Below, piece by piece: positions 33,901 through 44,565 of a DNA stretch of 64,000 nt. The position numbers and the translations under genes were made by a program. Position 1 is the stretch's first letter. Each line of letters starts with the position of its first letter. Source of the stretch: Eunapius fragilis. Its lineage: Eukaryota; Porifera; Demospongiae; Spongillida; Spongillidae. The notes under the pieces are model-generated. The model ran no database searches, was not told the DNA's origin, and saw nothing but the letters and a program-made list of their open reading frames with translations. Location: positions 62,001 through 126,000 of the forward strand of contig OY811990.1 of assembly GCA_963681505.1 (NCBI GenBank), written 5' to 3'.

Positions 33901-34727
33901 CTTAGTACAGTATGGTTTGGTTCATACAGGGACTGGCTACAGTGGTAAACAAAATAAATAGTAAAATTATCAGCAGTTATACATTACATAATTACAATAG
34001 TTATGTGTTAAAAACACACGCACTAAAGGTACGTACAAATGTAGTAAGAGTAGGTAGCTACTGGTACAAGCACAAGTACGACATACCTTTGAGTGACCTT
34101 AACTCTTTTCGCCAAGCAAGCACGTTCGGTACTCTGCCAATATCGTTGTCTTTTAGCAGCCCTTTCCTTTTCAGGCCCCGCTCGATACCTGGCGCATCGA
34201 GAGGTCCGTTTCTTTTCAGGCTCTGCTCGATACATCTCACGTTCAGAGGCCCGTTTCTTTTCAGGCTCTGCTCGATACTTCTCACGTTCAGAGGCCCGTT
34301 TCTTTTCAGGCTCTGCTCGATACTTCGCACGTTCAGAGGCCCGTTTCTTTTCAGGCTCTGCTCGATACTTCTCACGTTCAGAGGCCCGTTTCTTTTCAGG
34401 CTCTGCTCGATACTTCTCACGTTCAGAGGCCCGTTTCTTTTCAGGCTCTGCTCGATAGTTCACACGTTCAGAGGCCCGTTCCTTTTCAGGCTCTGCTCGA
34501 TACCTTGCGTTTCGAGAGGCTCGTTTCTTTTCAGGCTCTGCTCGATAGTTCTCACGTTGAGAGGCCCGTTCCTTTTCAGGCTCTGCTCGATACCTTGCGT
34601 TTCGAGAGGCCCGTTTCTTTTCAGGCTCTGCTTTGTAGCTCGCTCGGGCAGAATCTAATACGTCATCTCGAGTTTTGAGGTACTTTGCTCGTCGTTTGGC
34701 TTTCTTCTTTTCCTGACGTGAAGGCAT
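27996..34727 (-). CDS. Helitron/Helentron Rep-helicase-OTU protein, two exons, intact
   Basis: Exon 1 is 34727-34087 and exon 2 is 33936-27996, joined by a 150-base phase-2 intron (CAAAG|GTATGT ... CTGTAG|C). The product is about 2193 residues with no stop. Order: about eleven 15-residue repeats YRAEPEKKRASEREK (1-200); Cys clusters CCCCERLC and CKYC (about 550-600); Rep domain with HUH motif PHYHVLLW (His 1027/1029) and two-tyrosine site HYVTGYVTKAEK (Tyr 1168/1172); PIF1-like helicase with GVGGTGKS (about 1482), IIIDEVSM, GDILQLPP, TIHKCQGLS and YVAISRVRT; basic bipartite signal; OTU protease with GDGNC (Cys 2065) and NNDHFD (His 2182). Rep-PIF1 plus OTU is typical of the Helentron branch (family knowledge). 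It nicks and unwinds DNA for rolling-circle transposition. No neighbour gene is cotranscribed. Confidence 0.9.
33937..34086 (-). other. 150-base intron in the Helitron gene
   Basis: Donor GTATGT directly after CAAAG and acceptor TTTGTTTACCACTGTAG with a pyrimidine-rich tract. Removing it converts the split codon to AGC and restores one continuous frame. Without splicing, exon 1 runs into a stop about 20 codons later. Confidence 0.8.
34135..34660 (-). repeat. 45-base coding tandem repeat in Helitron exon 1
   Basis: Eleven to twelve copies of a 45-base unit encode YRAEPEKKRASEREK-like 15-mers. The five middle copies are nearly identical at DNA level and the edge copies are diverged, the usual outcome of unequal exchange. 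The peptide should form a highly charged helix. Confidence 0.93.
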
Positions 34728-35120
34728 TCTGAGAAAAACAACTTCACTAAGTTACAAAGACCGTCAAACCAACAACGATCGAAGCACAAGAATGATTATA
34801 GTACGCACGTGCACGTTATTAAAAACATGTAGTGCAAGACCGGATACATGCCACAGTTAATTACCACTATGTGTAGTGCCCAGACCGTACACATTCGATT
34901 ACATCTGATGTATACTACTAGTACTTCGTATAAAGAGCGAAGTATGACCTATCCGAGTCGTGTCAGTGCAGTAAGCTTAACTATACGTGATTTGCTAACA
35001 CAACCACCGATATATGTCATGTAGCCTCGAGACGTTTTGACCACAGAAGCGAAAATGCCAACGAATTCTGAAGCCATTGGTGTGATTTTCATTTCTTAAA
35101 AGTGTTCCTATCCCGAGTTA

Positions 35121-35291
35121 TGCGTGGTCAAGAACAAGAACAAGAAGAAGAAGAAGAAGAACGAGAAATACGTGGGACTGGGTACGAGTTTCAAAAATTG
35201 TTTTGTTCTCTACAACCCCGCGGTTTTGTGACATCAAACAAACACGAAACTGCTTGTTGTTGCCTTCTTGTACGACGACGACAACAAGGTA
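35121..35291 (+). CDS. Hypothetical first exon, Glu/Gln-rich start
   Basis: ATG at 35121 opens MRGQEQEQEEEEEEREIRG and continues to RRRQQ, followed by AAG|GTAAGC, a good donor. It lies head-to-head with the Helitron start about 390 bases away. No downstream exon was found and the plus strand soon enters the antisense gypsy fragment. It may be Helitron 5' sequence rather than a gene. Confidence 0.25.
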
Positions 35292-35338
35292 AGCCATCCG
35301 CTCGTCGGGAGTCTTGTTAGAAGCGGGTCGCGTTTTTT

Positions 35339-35945
35339 TAATGACATTCATAATCGGGGTCAAATCCTATATGAGAGTTACTAACGTAACTCTCGACTAG
35401 TACTGTTGGCAATATCAGTTCCTTTTTTACATCACCAAAGGCTTTTTCTTGATCTGGGCCCCAAACCCATTCTTGTTTTTTGCTTAGCAGAGCACGTATT
35501 GGTTGAGACATTTCAGCTAGGCAGCTGGAAAACTTCCCCAATTGGTTAATCATACCCATCAGACGTCTGAGTTCTGTGATTTTAACTGGATTTTGGAGAT
35601 TCAGAATAGCAGAAACCTTTTCCGGATCAGGATGGATACTCTTTTGATCAATTAGATGTCCCAGGAATTTTATTTGACTTTTCCCAAACTCACACTTTTC
35701 CAAGTTAAGTGTTGCTCCTGCTACTTGGATGCGTGTTAGAGCAGCCTCTAGCCGTATGTCATGTTCGGCTTGGTCTTTAGCGAAGATCAGAACGTCATCC
35801 ATCAAACACAGAACCCCACTAAGCCCTGCCAAGATATGATTCATGATTCATTCTTTTCTGAAAGTGTTCTGGAGCACTTGATATTCCAAATGGCATTTTA
35901 TTAAAACAGTAACGACCATAAGGGGTTATAAATGTTGTTAATGGT
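35339..35945 (-). pseudogene. Ty3/gypsy reverse transcriptase-RNase H fragment
   Basis: Minus strand: a block reading LTTFITPYGRYCFNKMPFG, then FQKRMN, then LMDDVLIFAKD (the catalytic DD pair), KCEFGKSQIKFLGHLI, ITELRRLMGMINQL and the RNase H entry WGPDQEKAF. The first block is out of frame with the rest because of a 7-base direct duplication (TGAATCA twice) near 35845-35858. Everything upstream of the palm core and downstream of the RNase H entry is missing. No long terminal repeat was found at its ends. Confidence 0.88.
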
Positions 35946-35949
35946 CTTG

Positions 35950-36540
35950 AGCTCTGAGAGAGTGGTAGGGTAGATTAAGTAGTGTTCGGCACTCGCGCGT
36001 AACGAAAAAGGGGACAATAAACTTTTAGCAAAATGCTGAAGGTGTTTTAATATTAGATGTATCTTCTACCTTCCTTCCCGATAAGTATGATTTTGTATTG
36101 GAAATATAGTATCGAACTAATTCGGAAGAATTCTACAAACAAATTACGTAATGCTTTTGGCAATGTTCGGCAATGCAATTGGTCTTTCGACATGCCAAAT
36201 AGGCAGTGTTCGTCACCCCTTTACGCAGACCCACAAACATGTTTCTTGATCGATATGTAAAGCAAATGTGAACACAGGTTTATTTATTATTTACTATAGC
36301 TAATGTATGTTTTCTAATTTATTTGTATATGGTGTTAATCAGTGCAGCACATAGCAACTTGATACATAGCTGAAGCAATAATTCTGACACATTGAATCCA
36401 GTGACAAATTAAAGTCAGTCATTGTCAACAGCAGAAGCAGATAATGATGCTTGAATTAGCCAGCGTTAAGATATCGTGCAGTGGAGGTATAATCAAGCCT
36501 ATGCTATACAGTGTACATGTATCTAGGGCTTTCCTATCCG
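35950..36540. other. No gene recognised
   Basis: AT-rich sequence with short frames only, between the gypsy fragment and the PHD remnant. Confidence 0.45.
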
Positions 36541-36544
36541 CTGA

Positions 36545-36795
36545 ATTGCCGTCCTCAGTCCACCTCAATGAAATGGCAATCTGGACACAGGTATTCTTCT
36601 TCATCATGCATGATCAGACTAGAATGAAAACAAGTCTATAGGTGAATCGCTGGAATACATTTCACATGTGATGTAACCTTACACATGTTACATTGAGCCC
36701 AATCCAATTCATTTTCATTTTCTACATCAGCTTGGAAAGTTGAGTTGCATGCCATGCATATCCAGTCTTCATCGTCTACCTTTTCCCCCTTACTT
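36545..36795 (-). pseudogene. PHD-type zinc finger remnant of a transposon
   Basis: Minus strand reads WICMACNSTF, then WAQCNMCKVTSHVKC, then after an interruption at about 36640 YLCPDCHF. The spacing C-x2-C ... C-x2-C-x4-H-x2-C ... C-x2-C is that of a PHD finger, which pogo/Tigger-type transposases of invertebrates often carry at the C-terminus. The interruption may be a small intron or a decay point. Confidence 0.5.
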
Positions 36796-36849
36796 TGATG
36801 AATCCTATTTCCTTCTGTAGCAGCTTATAATGGACTTTCTGGTGTACCT

Positions 36850-37312
36850 GCTTCTTTTCATTTTCCAGCCTCCAATGGATCTTCTAGTACAACAACATTT
36901 CCAGTGTACTGGCTTCTAAAGGGTCTGGGTCTTCAAGTGTACCACCCTCTAACGGGTCTCCTTGTTTACCAATGTCTACAGTGTATTCTGGTTTACCCAC
37001 TAAAGAAGGGCCTTATGATGAATCTTTAACTGCCCAACTTTTTGGTTGTTCAGCAACTCCAGTGGATTCAACAGCAACATTGAAGTGCAAGGAATGCATA
37101 CTTCCAACTTCCATTGAAGCTTTGAACACGCACCTTTCAGAATGATAGCATTCATTACATCAAAGGAATCAAACAGGGATAAAAAGAAATGTTCAGTGTC
37201 ATCTTCAATTTATGCTCTTACAAGTAAGCATAGGAGAAAATTACAGGAAGAAGAGGAAGCAAATCAGGAAAAAAGAAAGACAGAAAAAGAAGAAGAAAAG
37301 CAAACAGAATAA
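36850..37312 (+). pseudogene. C-terminal tail of a pogo-like transposase, plus strand
   Basis: Plus strand: a Ser/Thr/Pro-rich segment in two frames, CKECILPTSIEALNTHLSE, then YALTSKHRRKLQEEEEANQE and a Lys/Glu-rich coil to a TAA at 37310-37312. A coil after an (I/L)TS(K) start is common behind the DDE domain of pogo-like transposases. Frame breaks are present. Confidence 0.4.
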
Positions 37313-37373
37313 AGGAAAACTGAAAGCTGTCAGTTAAAGATTCTTCCGGGATCCTCTAACACATCACCAGAAC

Positions 37374-37765
37374 TTTCTTCAACTTGTCTTAATATCAGCA
37401 AACCATTTGCGAATGTGTGCTTCAGTAACTGTTGCTCTTCCACCAGTTAGTTTTTCAGGAATACGTTCAGTAAACTGGGGGTGGCGGCACATGAAAGCAT
37501 GATGCCAGCAATATCCAGGCCTGTCTTTGGAAAATGGGTTCTTCTTTCAATCATTGTAGATAGCAAGTCTTCATGGTTGTAACAGTTTGATGGAATAGTT
37601 AGCCAAGGTATCCTCTTCAACTTTACCAAGAATAGGATTAAGACCCATCCGAGGAACATGGAAAGCTTTGGATGCTTCACTGCGTTACATATATTACCTG
37701 CTCTCACTGCTCATCCCATCTTCTCAATAGGGTACTTCAGATACTGCTGGTTTGACGTTATATAA
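37374..37765 (-). pseudogene. Pogo/CENP-B-like transposase N-terminal DNA-binding remnant
   Basis: Minus strand, in three frames: KAFHVPRMGLNPILGKVEEDTLANY, then a break, then MCRHPQFTERIPEKLTGGRATV and HIRKWFADI. This order (helix-turn-helix, then CENPB domain with HPxxxxRxPEKL and the IRKWF segment) is that of pogo/Tigger transposases. The DDE core is absent, and the neighbouring C-terminal remnant lies on the opposite strand, so the copy has been rearranged. Confidence 0.6.
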
Positions 37766-37769
37766 ATGG

Positions 37770-38555
37770 GCTCAATAGTATAGGTATGTATAAGAAAGCT
37801 ATAAGTAACACATTCAACTGAAGATAACAATATGCAAATGTGTATAATCACTGATACTAATATAGCTACCTTAGGTCTATGTGTAGCAATAAGAATTTAG
37901 TCCAGATTCAATCCTGAAGTAGTTCAGGATTGGCAACTTAACAGCTGCGTGACAAAAATACAGCAAAGATTAGGGTAGACAATACCATGTATGGTGTGAG
38001 TGGAGTGCCTTGTGCATGCCAAAGAAGACATGAATTAATAGGATGAAGTAGTCATCTGTATAATACTCTGGACACCCATGCATGCTCAGTGCATGCAAAG
38101 GTGCGTGGTCATGCATTTTTCTTCATGCTTACCAAGTACTAAATACCTGGTGTGGAATTCCATGTGTGCACAATACTGTAGTAGTATTGAATGCTGAAGT
38201 GCCTTTGAATGTGATCTCAATGTAGCTGGTTGTGGTTTGGATTATGAATCCCCGTCAGAAGCCGTTATCTCCGTGCCATTCATGTAGATGAACGGCATTT
38301 CAAGGGGACAAGTTAGCATTGCGTCTTGAGTAGTCGTGCTCAGAACTGTCACATCTACTGTTGCATTTGACGGCATGTAAAAACTATATATGAGGGGACT
38401 GAATTCTTAACTTGGCAGGCACACACTGACAGCACCAGTGTACATACAATATTCAGTGCCACTGAAACTTTAACCGCCATCTAAAGTGATAGCACGGAAT
38501 GGGGAGTTTAACCCTTGACCTGTGGTAATTAATATTCATTGTGCTATGTATTGCA
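37770..38555. other. No gene recognised
   Basis: Low-complexity AT-rich sequence; no supported feature. Confidence 0.45.
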
Positions 38556-38559
38556 CAAC

Positions 38560-39340
38560 TTAATTAGAATTTTCAAATTTGATGGTCGAAACGGTGCGTA
38601 TTTTCTCAACACAAGGTACAATGCGAAGCACATCTGTTATTTCCAGACCTTTGGATGTGAATACTTTTGTTCCCATTTTCTGGATGCATTCTTTTCTGCA
38701 TTCTAAGAACATCCACTGGTCTTCAATACTAGATGTAGATCTTCCTATAATGTGAACTTCTGGGCATTCAACCAGTGATGGTACATCAAAATTTGTTCCT
38801 GTGTGCACCAATACTTCCTCATAGGTGAGGTATAAAGCTGGGTGATACTAAAGCCAGTAATAGTCCATGGCCACTAACACTTGAGTGGTCATGCCAAATT
38901 TTAAGGTGCCTGATTGTTGTGTAACTGTGCTCTGTAATACATCGCAATATTCCAAGTTCTCTAGTAATTTCTTTCTGATGTAATCTTTCCTGCATGTGTT
39001 TTATTGATGACTGTGGTTACTATTCCGTTTTCTATTTTGAACGATTCACTGCTCCTTTTAACAACTTCCTCTCCCATTAGTATAAAACCTTTTTTTTACC
39101 TCGTCTGAGAGGATATTTGCTTGATGGCTTTTTAATTGGTATTGTAATGCCCTCTGGGAATTGTTTCGCCACTTCTACATGCTGATGGTATTTTACTTAC
39201 TTCTTAAAACTCTTTCACTATTTGTCCTCCATTTTTCTGCACTAACCCATGCCTTCTTGCCATGTCACTCCAATTTATTTTCTGTCCATCACTCCATGTT
39301 CTTGCCTCTGCCAAAACAACTTCTTTGTTAAATGGAACAG
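38560..39340 (-). pseudogene. Unclassified transposon remnant
   Basis: Minus strand shows LAEARTWSDGQKINWSDMARR and QKNGGQIVKEF, then a broken middle, then PSLVECPEVHIIGRSTSSI and DQWMFLECRKECIQKMGTK to a stop at 38560. The protein-like strings are in several frames with stops. The first block looks like a DNA-binding start. I cannot assign a superfamily. Confidence 0.4.
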
Positions 39341-39422
39341 AAGTCAGTTTGCATCCATGAATTCACTTTTGGACTGCTTTATCTGATGGTTTTGTATATT
39401 GGCTTTCTTAACCTTCTGCTTT

Positions 39423-39745
39423 TCTTGCCCTATCATAAGACTGCCAGCTTAGCCTGTTTCCCATTACTAATTCCATGGCAGTATCATCCATCGCTTTTTC
39501 GATCGAACTCTATTTTTTCTGGTTTCTTGGAGCTGCCTTTTTTTGTTTCTAACACCGGTGTCACTTCTGGATCCACTTTGGTGAGGTACGACTTGCTTAA
39601 GCATCCTAACCCCTCGAATACCTTTCTGTATTGACTGAGGATTCTTTGACAGCCAATGTTCATTATCAACTTGATGAGTTCAAGATCCTGGGATGCCTTT
39701 AGTCCAAGAATTTGACTCTGGTTGTCTACACCATGTAAAACTCAA
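39423..39745 (-). pseudogene. Ty3/gypsy protease-reverse transcriptase linker fragment
   Basis: Minus strand reads VDNQSQILGLKASQDLELIK, ILSQYRKVFEGLGCLSKSY and VDPEVTPVLETKK. The (V/I)FxGLGxL...V.xxVTPV pattern precedes reverse transcriptase in gypsy polyproteins. It is in the same orientation as the RT fragment at 35339-35945 and could be its displaced upstream part. Confidence 0.7.
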
Positions 39746-40029
39746 ACAGGTGACCCTACAGTGTCAGCTTCACCAGCCTAGCCAATGAGCCTAACCTTTG
39801 CAAGTGTAGATATGAGGTTTTTTACTCATCTGTTTGAAGATGTTCCAGGGCAATACGTTCACTTGACAACTCCATTCACCTCCAGAGTACCATCTGTTGA
39901 CACATGCCTTACAGCCCAATATAGACTTACAACACTTAGCCATGACTATTGGAGGTATGTACAAGACTGCTTAGCAAATGTGGTACCCTAAGCGAACCTT
40001 GCAAAAGCTTTTTTAATCCAAGAGGAATC

Positions 40030-40735
40030 GGGGAATTGCTCATAATCTTTGTCGTACATTTGCAATGGCTGAGGTGATTTCATCCTTTGCCTCAGCTAGT
40101 GTGTTGTTGGAGGCACTGCAACTACAGTTCAGAGCGGCGGTGACAGATAGTCGACTCTGTTTTCGACCTCGTTGCATTTGGAGGTCAGCATAGAATTTTC
40201 TGGCACTGGCTTTTCAAAACTTCAACCCTATATCATGAAGAACTTTTAACAACCAGTCTACATATACAATTCACACATACCTTGAGTACCAGAGGACTCT
40301 TTAACTTCGAATCCATCTGCGGACATGATAAAAAACTCGTTTCCAAGCTGTTCTTAAACGGCAGCAAGTATGTTAGGTTGGTTTGCCGATGTTTCAGTAA
40401 TGCTTACGAATACCTGATCTCTTTTTTCAAATAATGGCTTATCAGCATCAAATTGCGTGATGTTTGCAACCGCTATCTTCAGAGTTTGAGTAGCAGGAAT
40501 AGCCTTTCTTGCTGTGCACTTTGACGGGTCGCCATGTGTAACAGATGTAAAGCCTGTCCAACTGGGTGCCAATCGTTACTGGCTTGGCCCAGCGGTTGCT
40601 GACAGAGTTGTGGACGCGCTGTGCTGCCCTTCTCTTTTGTTGGACAATTGGGCACTTGCAATAGGCTGTCCCTCTACTACGAGCGTACTGTAATCCATTA
40701 CAACTACGAGCGTACTGTAATCCATTACACAAGGG
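40030..40735 (-). pseudogene. Unclassified repeat-derived ORF in two exon-like parts
   Basis: Minus strand 40660-40310 reads APSWTGFTSVTHGDPSKC, LKIAVANITQFDADKPLF and an in-frame TAA after NQPNILAAV, then EQLGNEFFIMSADGFEVK up to SSGTQ|GTATGT. After an acceptor near 40221 it resumes as ARKFYADLQMQRGRKQSRL and AEAKDEITSAIANVRQRL to a TGA. The exon-like structure suggests an element with an intron, now dead. A short direct repeat (TGTAATCCATTACA) sits at 40688-40733. The family is not recognised. Confidence 0.4.
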
Positions 40736-40739
40736 TCAT

Positions 40740-41430
40740 TCCACGGCCTGTCAGGAATAAATTGGACAGCACCCCTCAGATTTGTGTGTAATTGATCATA
40801 TTTGTTTGACCTAATACGGATGTTACTTTAACGCTATAAATCTTTTAATAACGCAAATGGTTTACGAGATAACACTGTCATGAATAATGAATTGTTTTCT
40901 ACTATGAAGAGTCATAACTCCCTACTCACAGAACGGGTATGGCTGTTTTTGGCATCACAGTGATGCTCTCTTAGTGTACAACCCAACTTTTATGGAAGAG
41001 ACGAAAGGGTTAAAGAATAAATGTTTATACAGCACGGTTTTCATTATTTAGGTCACTTGCAGGGTGATACTCCAAATTTTTTTTCGCGCAAACGGAAGCT
41101 GTTCATTGTCCTTACATTTAACAAAAAAAGTCTGAGTATCGGCTAGTTCTGGGAACCACAGAAGGTTAAATGGAAAGACGCCATTTTTAATTTCTTTGTG
41201 GTTGGTTTTAGCACTAATTCGAAATAAGTGTTGTTTAGATATGTCTCAAGGGTATTACATTACACTGTCCTCAGCTAAAACAATAATAACAAATGGTGTT
41301 GGTGATTAAAAAATGATTTTTAGTAAATCGAAATTGCGCATTTATTGGAATGTACTAAGAATGGGATCGTGGATTAGGTAAGCGTGCTCATCATAAGTGG
41401 TTAATGCTCAACGTTTCTTTTCATTGGAAG
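40740..41430. other. No gene recognised
   Basis: AT-rich; no supported feature. Confidence 0.45.
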
Positions 41431-41469
41431 TAAAAAGCAACAACACGCAATGGATAACCTCTGGCGGCC

Positions 41470-41818
41470 TCAGCTGCTCCACAGGCACCAGCTCAAGAAC
41501 CTGATGTCCCTGAGCCACCCGTAGCCAGCGTCGTACATGTACCTGATCATGATCCAGCAGCTGATGAACCACCAGTAGCCGGCGTCGTACATATACCTGA
41601 TCATGATCCAGCAGCTGATGAACCATCAGTATGCGGTGTTGTACAGTACATTACCTGATCCAGCAGCTGAGGAACCACCAGTAGCCGGCGTGCGCATCGT
41701 ACCTGATCCAGCAGCTCAAGCACCCATTCCCTTGGCCCCGGTTATGCCAGCAACACGAGCGCCCCCTGCCGCCTTTCCACACATAGCGCGTCGTGGAACA
41801 ATTCTAATAGAAACATAA
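41470..41818 (+). pseudogene. Pro/Ala-rich 20-residue repeat ORF, frameshifted
   Basis: A 60-base unit encoding VVHVPDHDPAADEPPVAG is present about three times in one frame, ending in a stop after VVQYIT. A further degenerate copy in another frame leads to a Pro/Ala-rich tail and TAA at 41816-41818. DNA copies near 41535-41640 are almost identical. It looks like the low-complexity part of an element-encoded protein, broken by an inserted stretch (GTACAGTACATTAC). Confidence 0.45.
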
Positions 41819-42085
41819 ATGGGAAAAGAATGTGTTAACAAGGACTGTCATGAGCTAAAACACGGATTGCTTTTTCTATGCCCGGCCCCCTTTTATAAAT
41901 ATATTGGCTCACTGGGTTTCATGTTGTTTCATGTTCTACGGATCCCTCTGTATCGCGTAACAGTGTTCTTGAAACATAACAGGATCTTGTTCGCTGAGGA
42001 ATTGTGCTGAATCCAGAGTCTTCTAGGTATTGTCTCTTGCGTTTGCCACTCATTCCCGGCATGAACTTTGAATTCTAATTTTCAT

Positions 42086-42097
42086 GTTGCGCATGCG
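42086..42097. promoter_or_regulatory. NRF1-type palindrome
   Basis: TTGCGCATGCGC is a nearly ideal TGCGCATGCGC site, a core-promoter motif of CpG-rich animal promoters. A candidate first exon begins about 450 bases downstream. A related site (GCGCATGCATGCGCG) lies at 53547. Confidence 0.4.
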
Positions 42098-42540
42098 CTG
42101 TGCTGTCGCAACTGACCTTTTCCTATCTACTCATGACATCTACATGTAGTGATGTACATCAATGCAATTTGCAGCTGCTCTAGTTACATGTGTTCAGTCA
42201 TGGGACTTTTGAGAGTGCGTGCATTTACTATGTTGAAACGCAAAGAAAGTGCGATGTGGAAAGGTAATAAAGCATAGGTCGCATGCATGTTTTCTTTTCT
42301 GCATGTTTCGATGTTGCTAATTTACGTAAAAATTAATAGGCCCGACTCATGCAATCGTCCACTTTGATGTGGAGAACAGCAAAGCTGTTGTTCCCTTGAA
42401 AAAATTAAGTTGACTGATTCAAACATTGGTACTCGCTATACTAAAGTGGACCGACAAGAGAACGTACTCAGCAACTGTGGAAGCATTAGATATTAATCAC
42501 TTAATAATTAATCAAGCCTACATACTTAGGATCTGCAAAT

Positions 42541-43012
42541 GAAATGCAGGTAACTTTAGAAATGGAGTCCAGCGGTAGCGATCATGACGAAGATGAGAAG
42601 CGACAAAGGGAAATGCGTGCTACTAGCAATGGTAAAATATATGGTGCTGTAGTTATAATTTGTCATGACTCACGCTAACAATGTGTGCATTGTAGGATTC
42701 AAATATATATATTTTGTGCATATGGATGGAGCGGTACAAATTTCGTCGCAGCTTTCACCGACTGGCTCAATGCTTAAGGCTAGTTCGAATTCCTATGTGG
42801 AATCTACTGATCACCTGGACGTGAGTGCGGCGACGAGAAGTGAACAAACTGCTGAAGTAATATCTGTGTGCATATGCATGTAGAAAGAGCTAGCATTTGA
42901 TATGTTTTTCTATTGGTTTCATGGGTGTTGTCGTTTCTACTAAAACCAAAATAAACACAACCAAATCCAGATTGGAAGAACTCTTACGAGTTAGCGATGA
43001 TATGCTTAAGGT
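42541..43012 (+). CDS. Hypothetical small gene start, two or three exons
   Basis: ATG at 42544 opens MQVTLEMESSGSDHDEDEKR and reaches AATG|GTAAAA. An acceptor TGCATTGTAG at 42685-42694 allows an in-frame exon (GFKYIYFVHMDGAVQIS...) to GAA|GTAATA. A further candidate exon LEELLRVSDDMLK|GTACAA near 42971-43011 does not match phase. Acidic N-terminus, no known domain. It may be the start of a transposon-derived protein. Confidence 0.3.
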
Positions 43013-43605
43013 ACAATTATATGTATAACGTGCATGGCAGCTGATGCTGATATGTTATAAGATTATACAGTGGAAATCACGGTACTTGATCCTAAAATTT
43101 TTCTTGATGTGAATTTGGTTTGCTTGAATGTTTTTTGATTGATATGCACTGAAATAAAAATCTGACAACGCACGTTCCTTACATAATTGCTTGCCAATAA
43201 GCATTCATAAATACTGTGCATCACGTGACTTTTTGGTTTCACTACGACCTTGGATAGTAAACAAATTACCATTTATAGTTTTAGGTCAATTTCTCTCTTG
43301 TTTGGTTATGAATTGTTATGAATCGTGATATATAGAAAGAGTGGTGGTTTCCCCATCGTTTGCTCGAGTTGGATTTTTAGTCCGGTAAAAGGAAACGGCG
43401 TTTTCGATACAGACACCATTTTTTATACTGCTTTGTGTTAGGTTAGAAACTTCACTTTGCACGATTTCTGTGTCCCAGAAATTTACGATAGAGTAGTACG
43501 ACCCTGTACTTTATTGTTGGAGATCTTTCTTGCTGTGCCAATGCGCAGTGTATCACTAACAAAATGCCTTCAAAGAAATCTGGCTTAAAAGCCTAGCCAT
43601 TTGCA

Positions 43606-44005
43606 ATGAATGACATTAAAATATTTAAGTTATATTCTAGTTATTCGAATATGGCTGAGGGCGTTGGTAGTGTTGTTGACAGCGAAAACAGTTCTTTTCA
43701 GAACCAAATCACTTGTCGCTTGCCGAGTCTGACATGTGACTTTGAGAATCTTTATGGATACTTACGAAAGTATGCACATGGAACAAGCAATATATTGCCA
43801 CAACTTGTAGAGTCATTTATGATGCATCAGGCCTTAAATAGTGCAGCAACACCCAAGGAAAACAACGAAGAAACAATATCTCATTTATCAAGCATTTGGA
43901 CAAAAGTCGCCAACCAGACATTGTGAGAAAATGTAAGCAATTTATACTACCTAAAGAGGAAATGGATGCTCTTATAAAGGACAGTATAAATGCCCAAGGT
44001 TAAAA
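43606..44005 (+). pseudogene. Hypothetical ORF with one frameshift
   Basis: Frame 43606-43926 encodes 106 residues including MAEGVGSVVDSEN and LPSLTCDFENLYGYLRKYA. After a one-base shift it continues as RQPDIVRKCKQFILPKEEMD and ends QG-TAA near 44001. The continuity of sense across the shift suggests a recently broken coding region. Not recognised. Confidence 0.35.
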
Positions 44006-44565
44006 CGCTTTTACGGTTGTTGCATTCATGGCAAGTTCTATAATTCAGCTTTGTGTCCATGTACCTATAAACACTCCGAAACTGATTAATTATATTGCAG
44101 CTGAACCTTTAGCTGAACCTTTTTGTTCATCATTAATGCATTATGTAATCTGTGTTGTATTGTTTTTGCTAATACTTTTTGGAATTATTTTTGTGTATTT
44201 TTGTGTGTATTAAATATTTACATTAATATTATCTACTTCTTATTAAATTCACATACCTTGTTCACATACCTATATGTATTCACATATCTATATATGGTAA
44301 AATTAGAATGACACTTAGTAAAGAGATATACATGTACATGTAAGTGAAGTTGTATTTTCTGAGCAACATCTCATGTCTCATAACTCTAGCAAACATATCC
44401 TCTCACCCACTTGAAATTTTACAAGTTCGGAGCGCACTAACGAGAACCATCCTGGACAAACGATTGCGAATCTAGTAATGAATATACAATAATAATATAT
44501 GATAACTAACATACTTCTACAGTCTTCGTATATTGGCATATATATGTATGTATATAAGAGTTAAG

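Noticed and set aside
34058-34658. Antisense and shifted frames of the 45-base repeat (FRGPFLFRLCSI and similar)
   Set aside because: Shadows of the coding repeat in other frames.
34023-34727. Independent 234-residue Glu/Arg-rich protein
   Set aside because: The last 20 codons run into a good splice donor and intron, and joining to the downstream exon preserves frame. Treated as exon 1 of the Helitron gene.
35339-39745. Single intact gypsy element from 39.7 to 35.3 kb
   Set aside because: Only two short pieces match, several kilobases of unrelated element remnants lie between them, and no long terminal repeats were seen.
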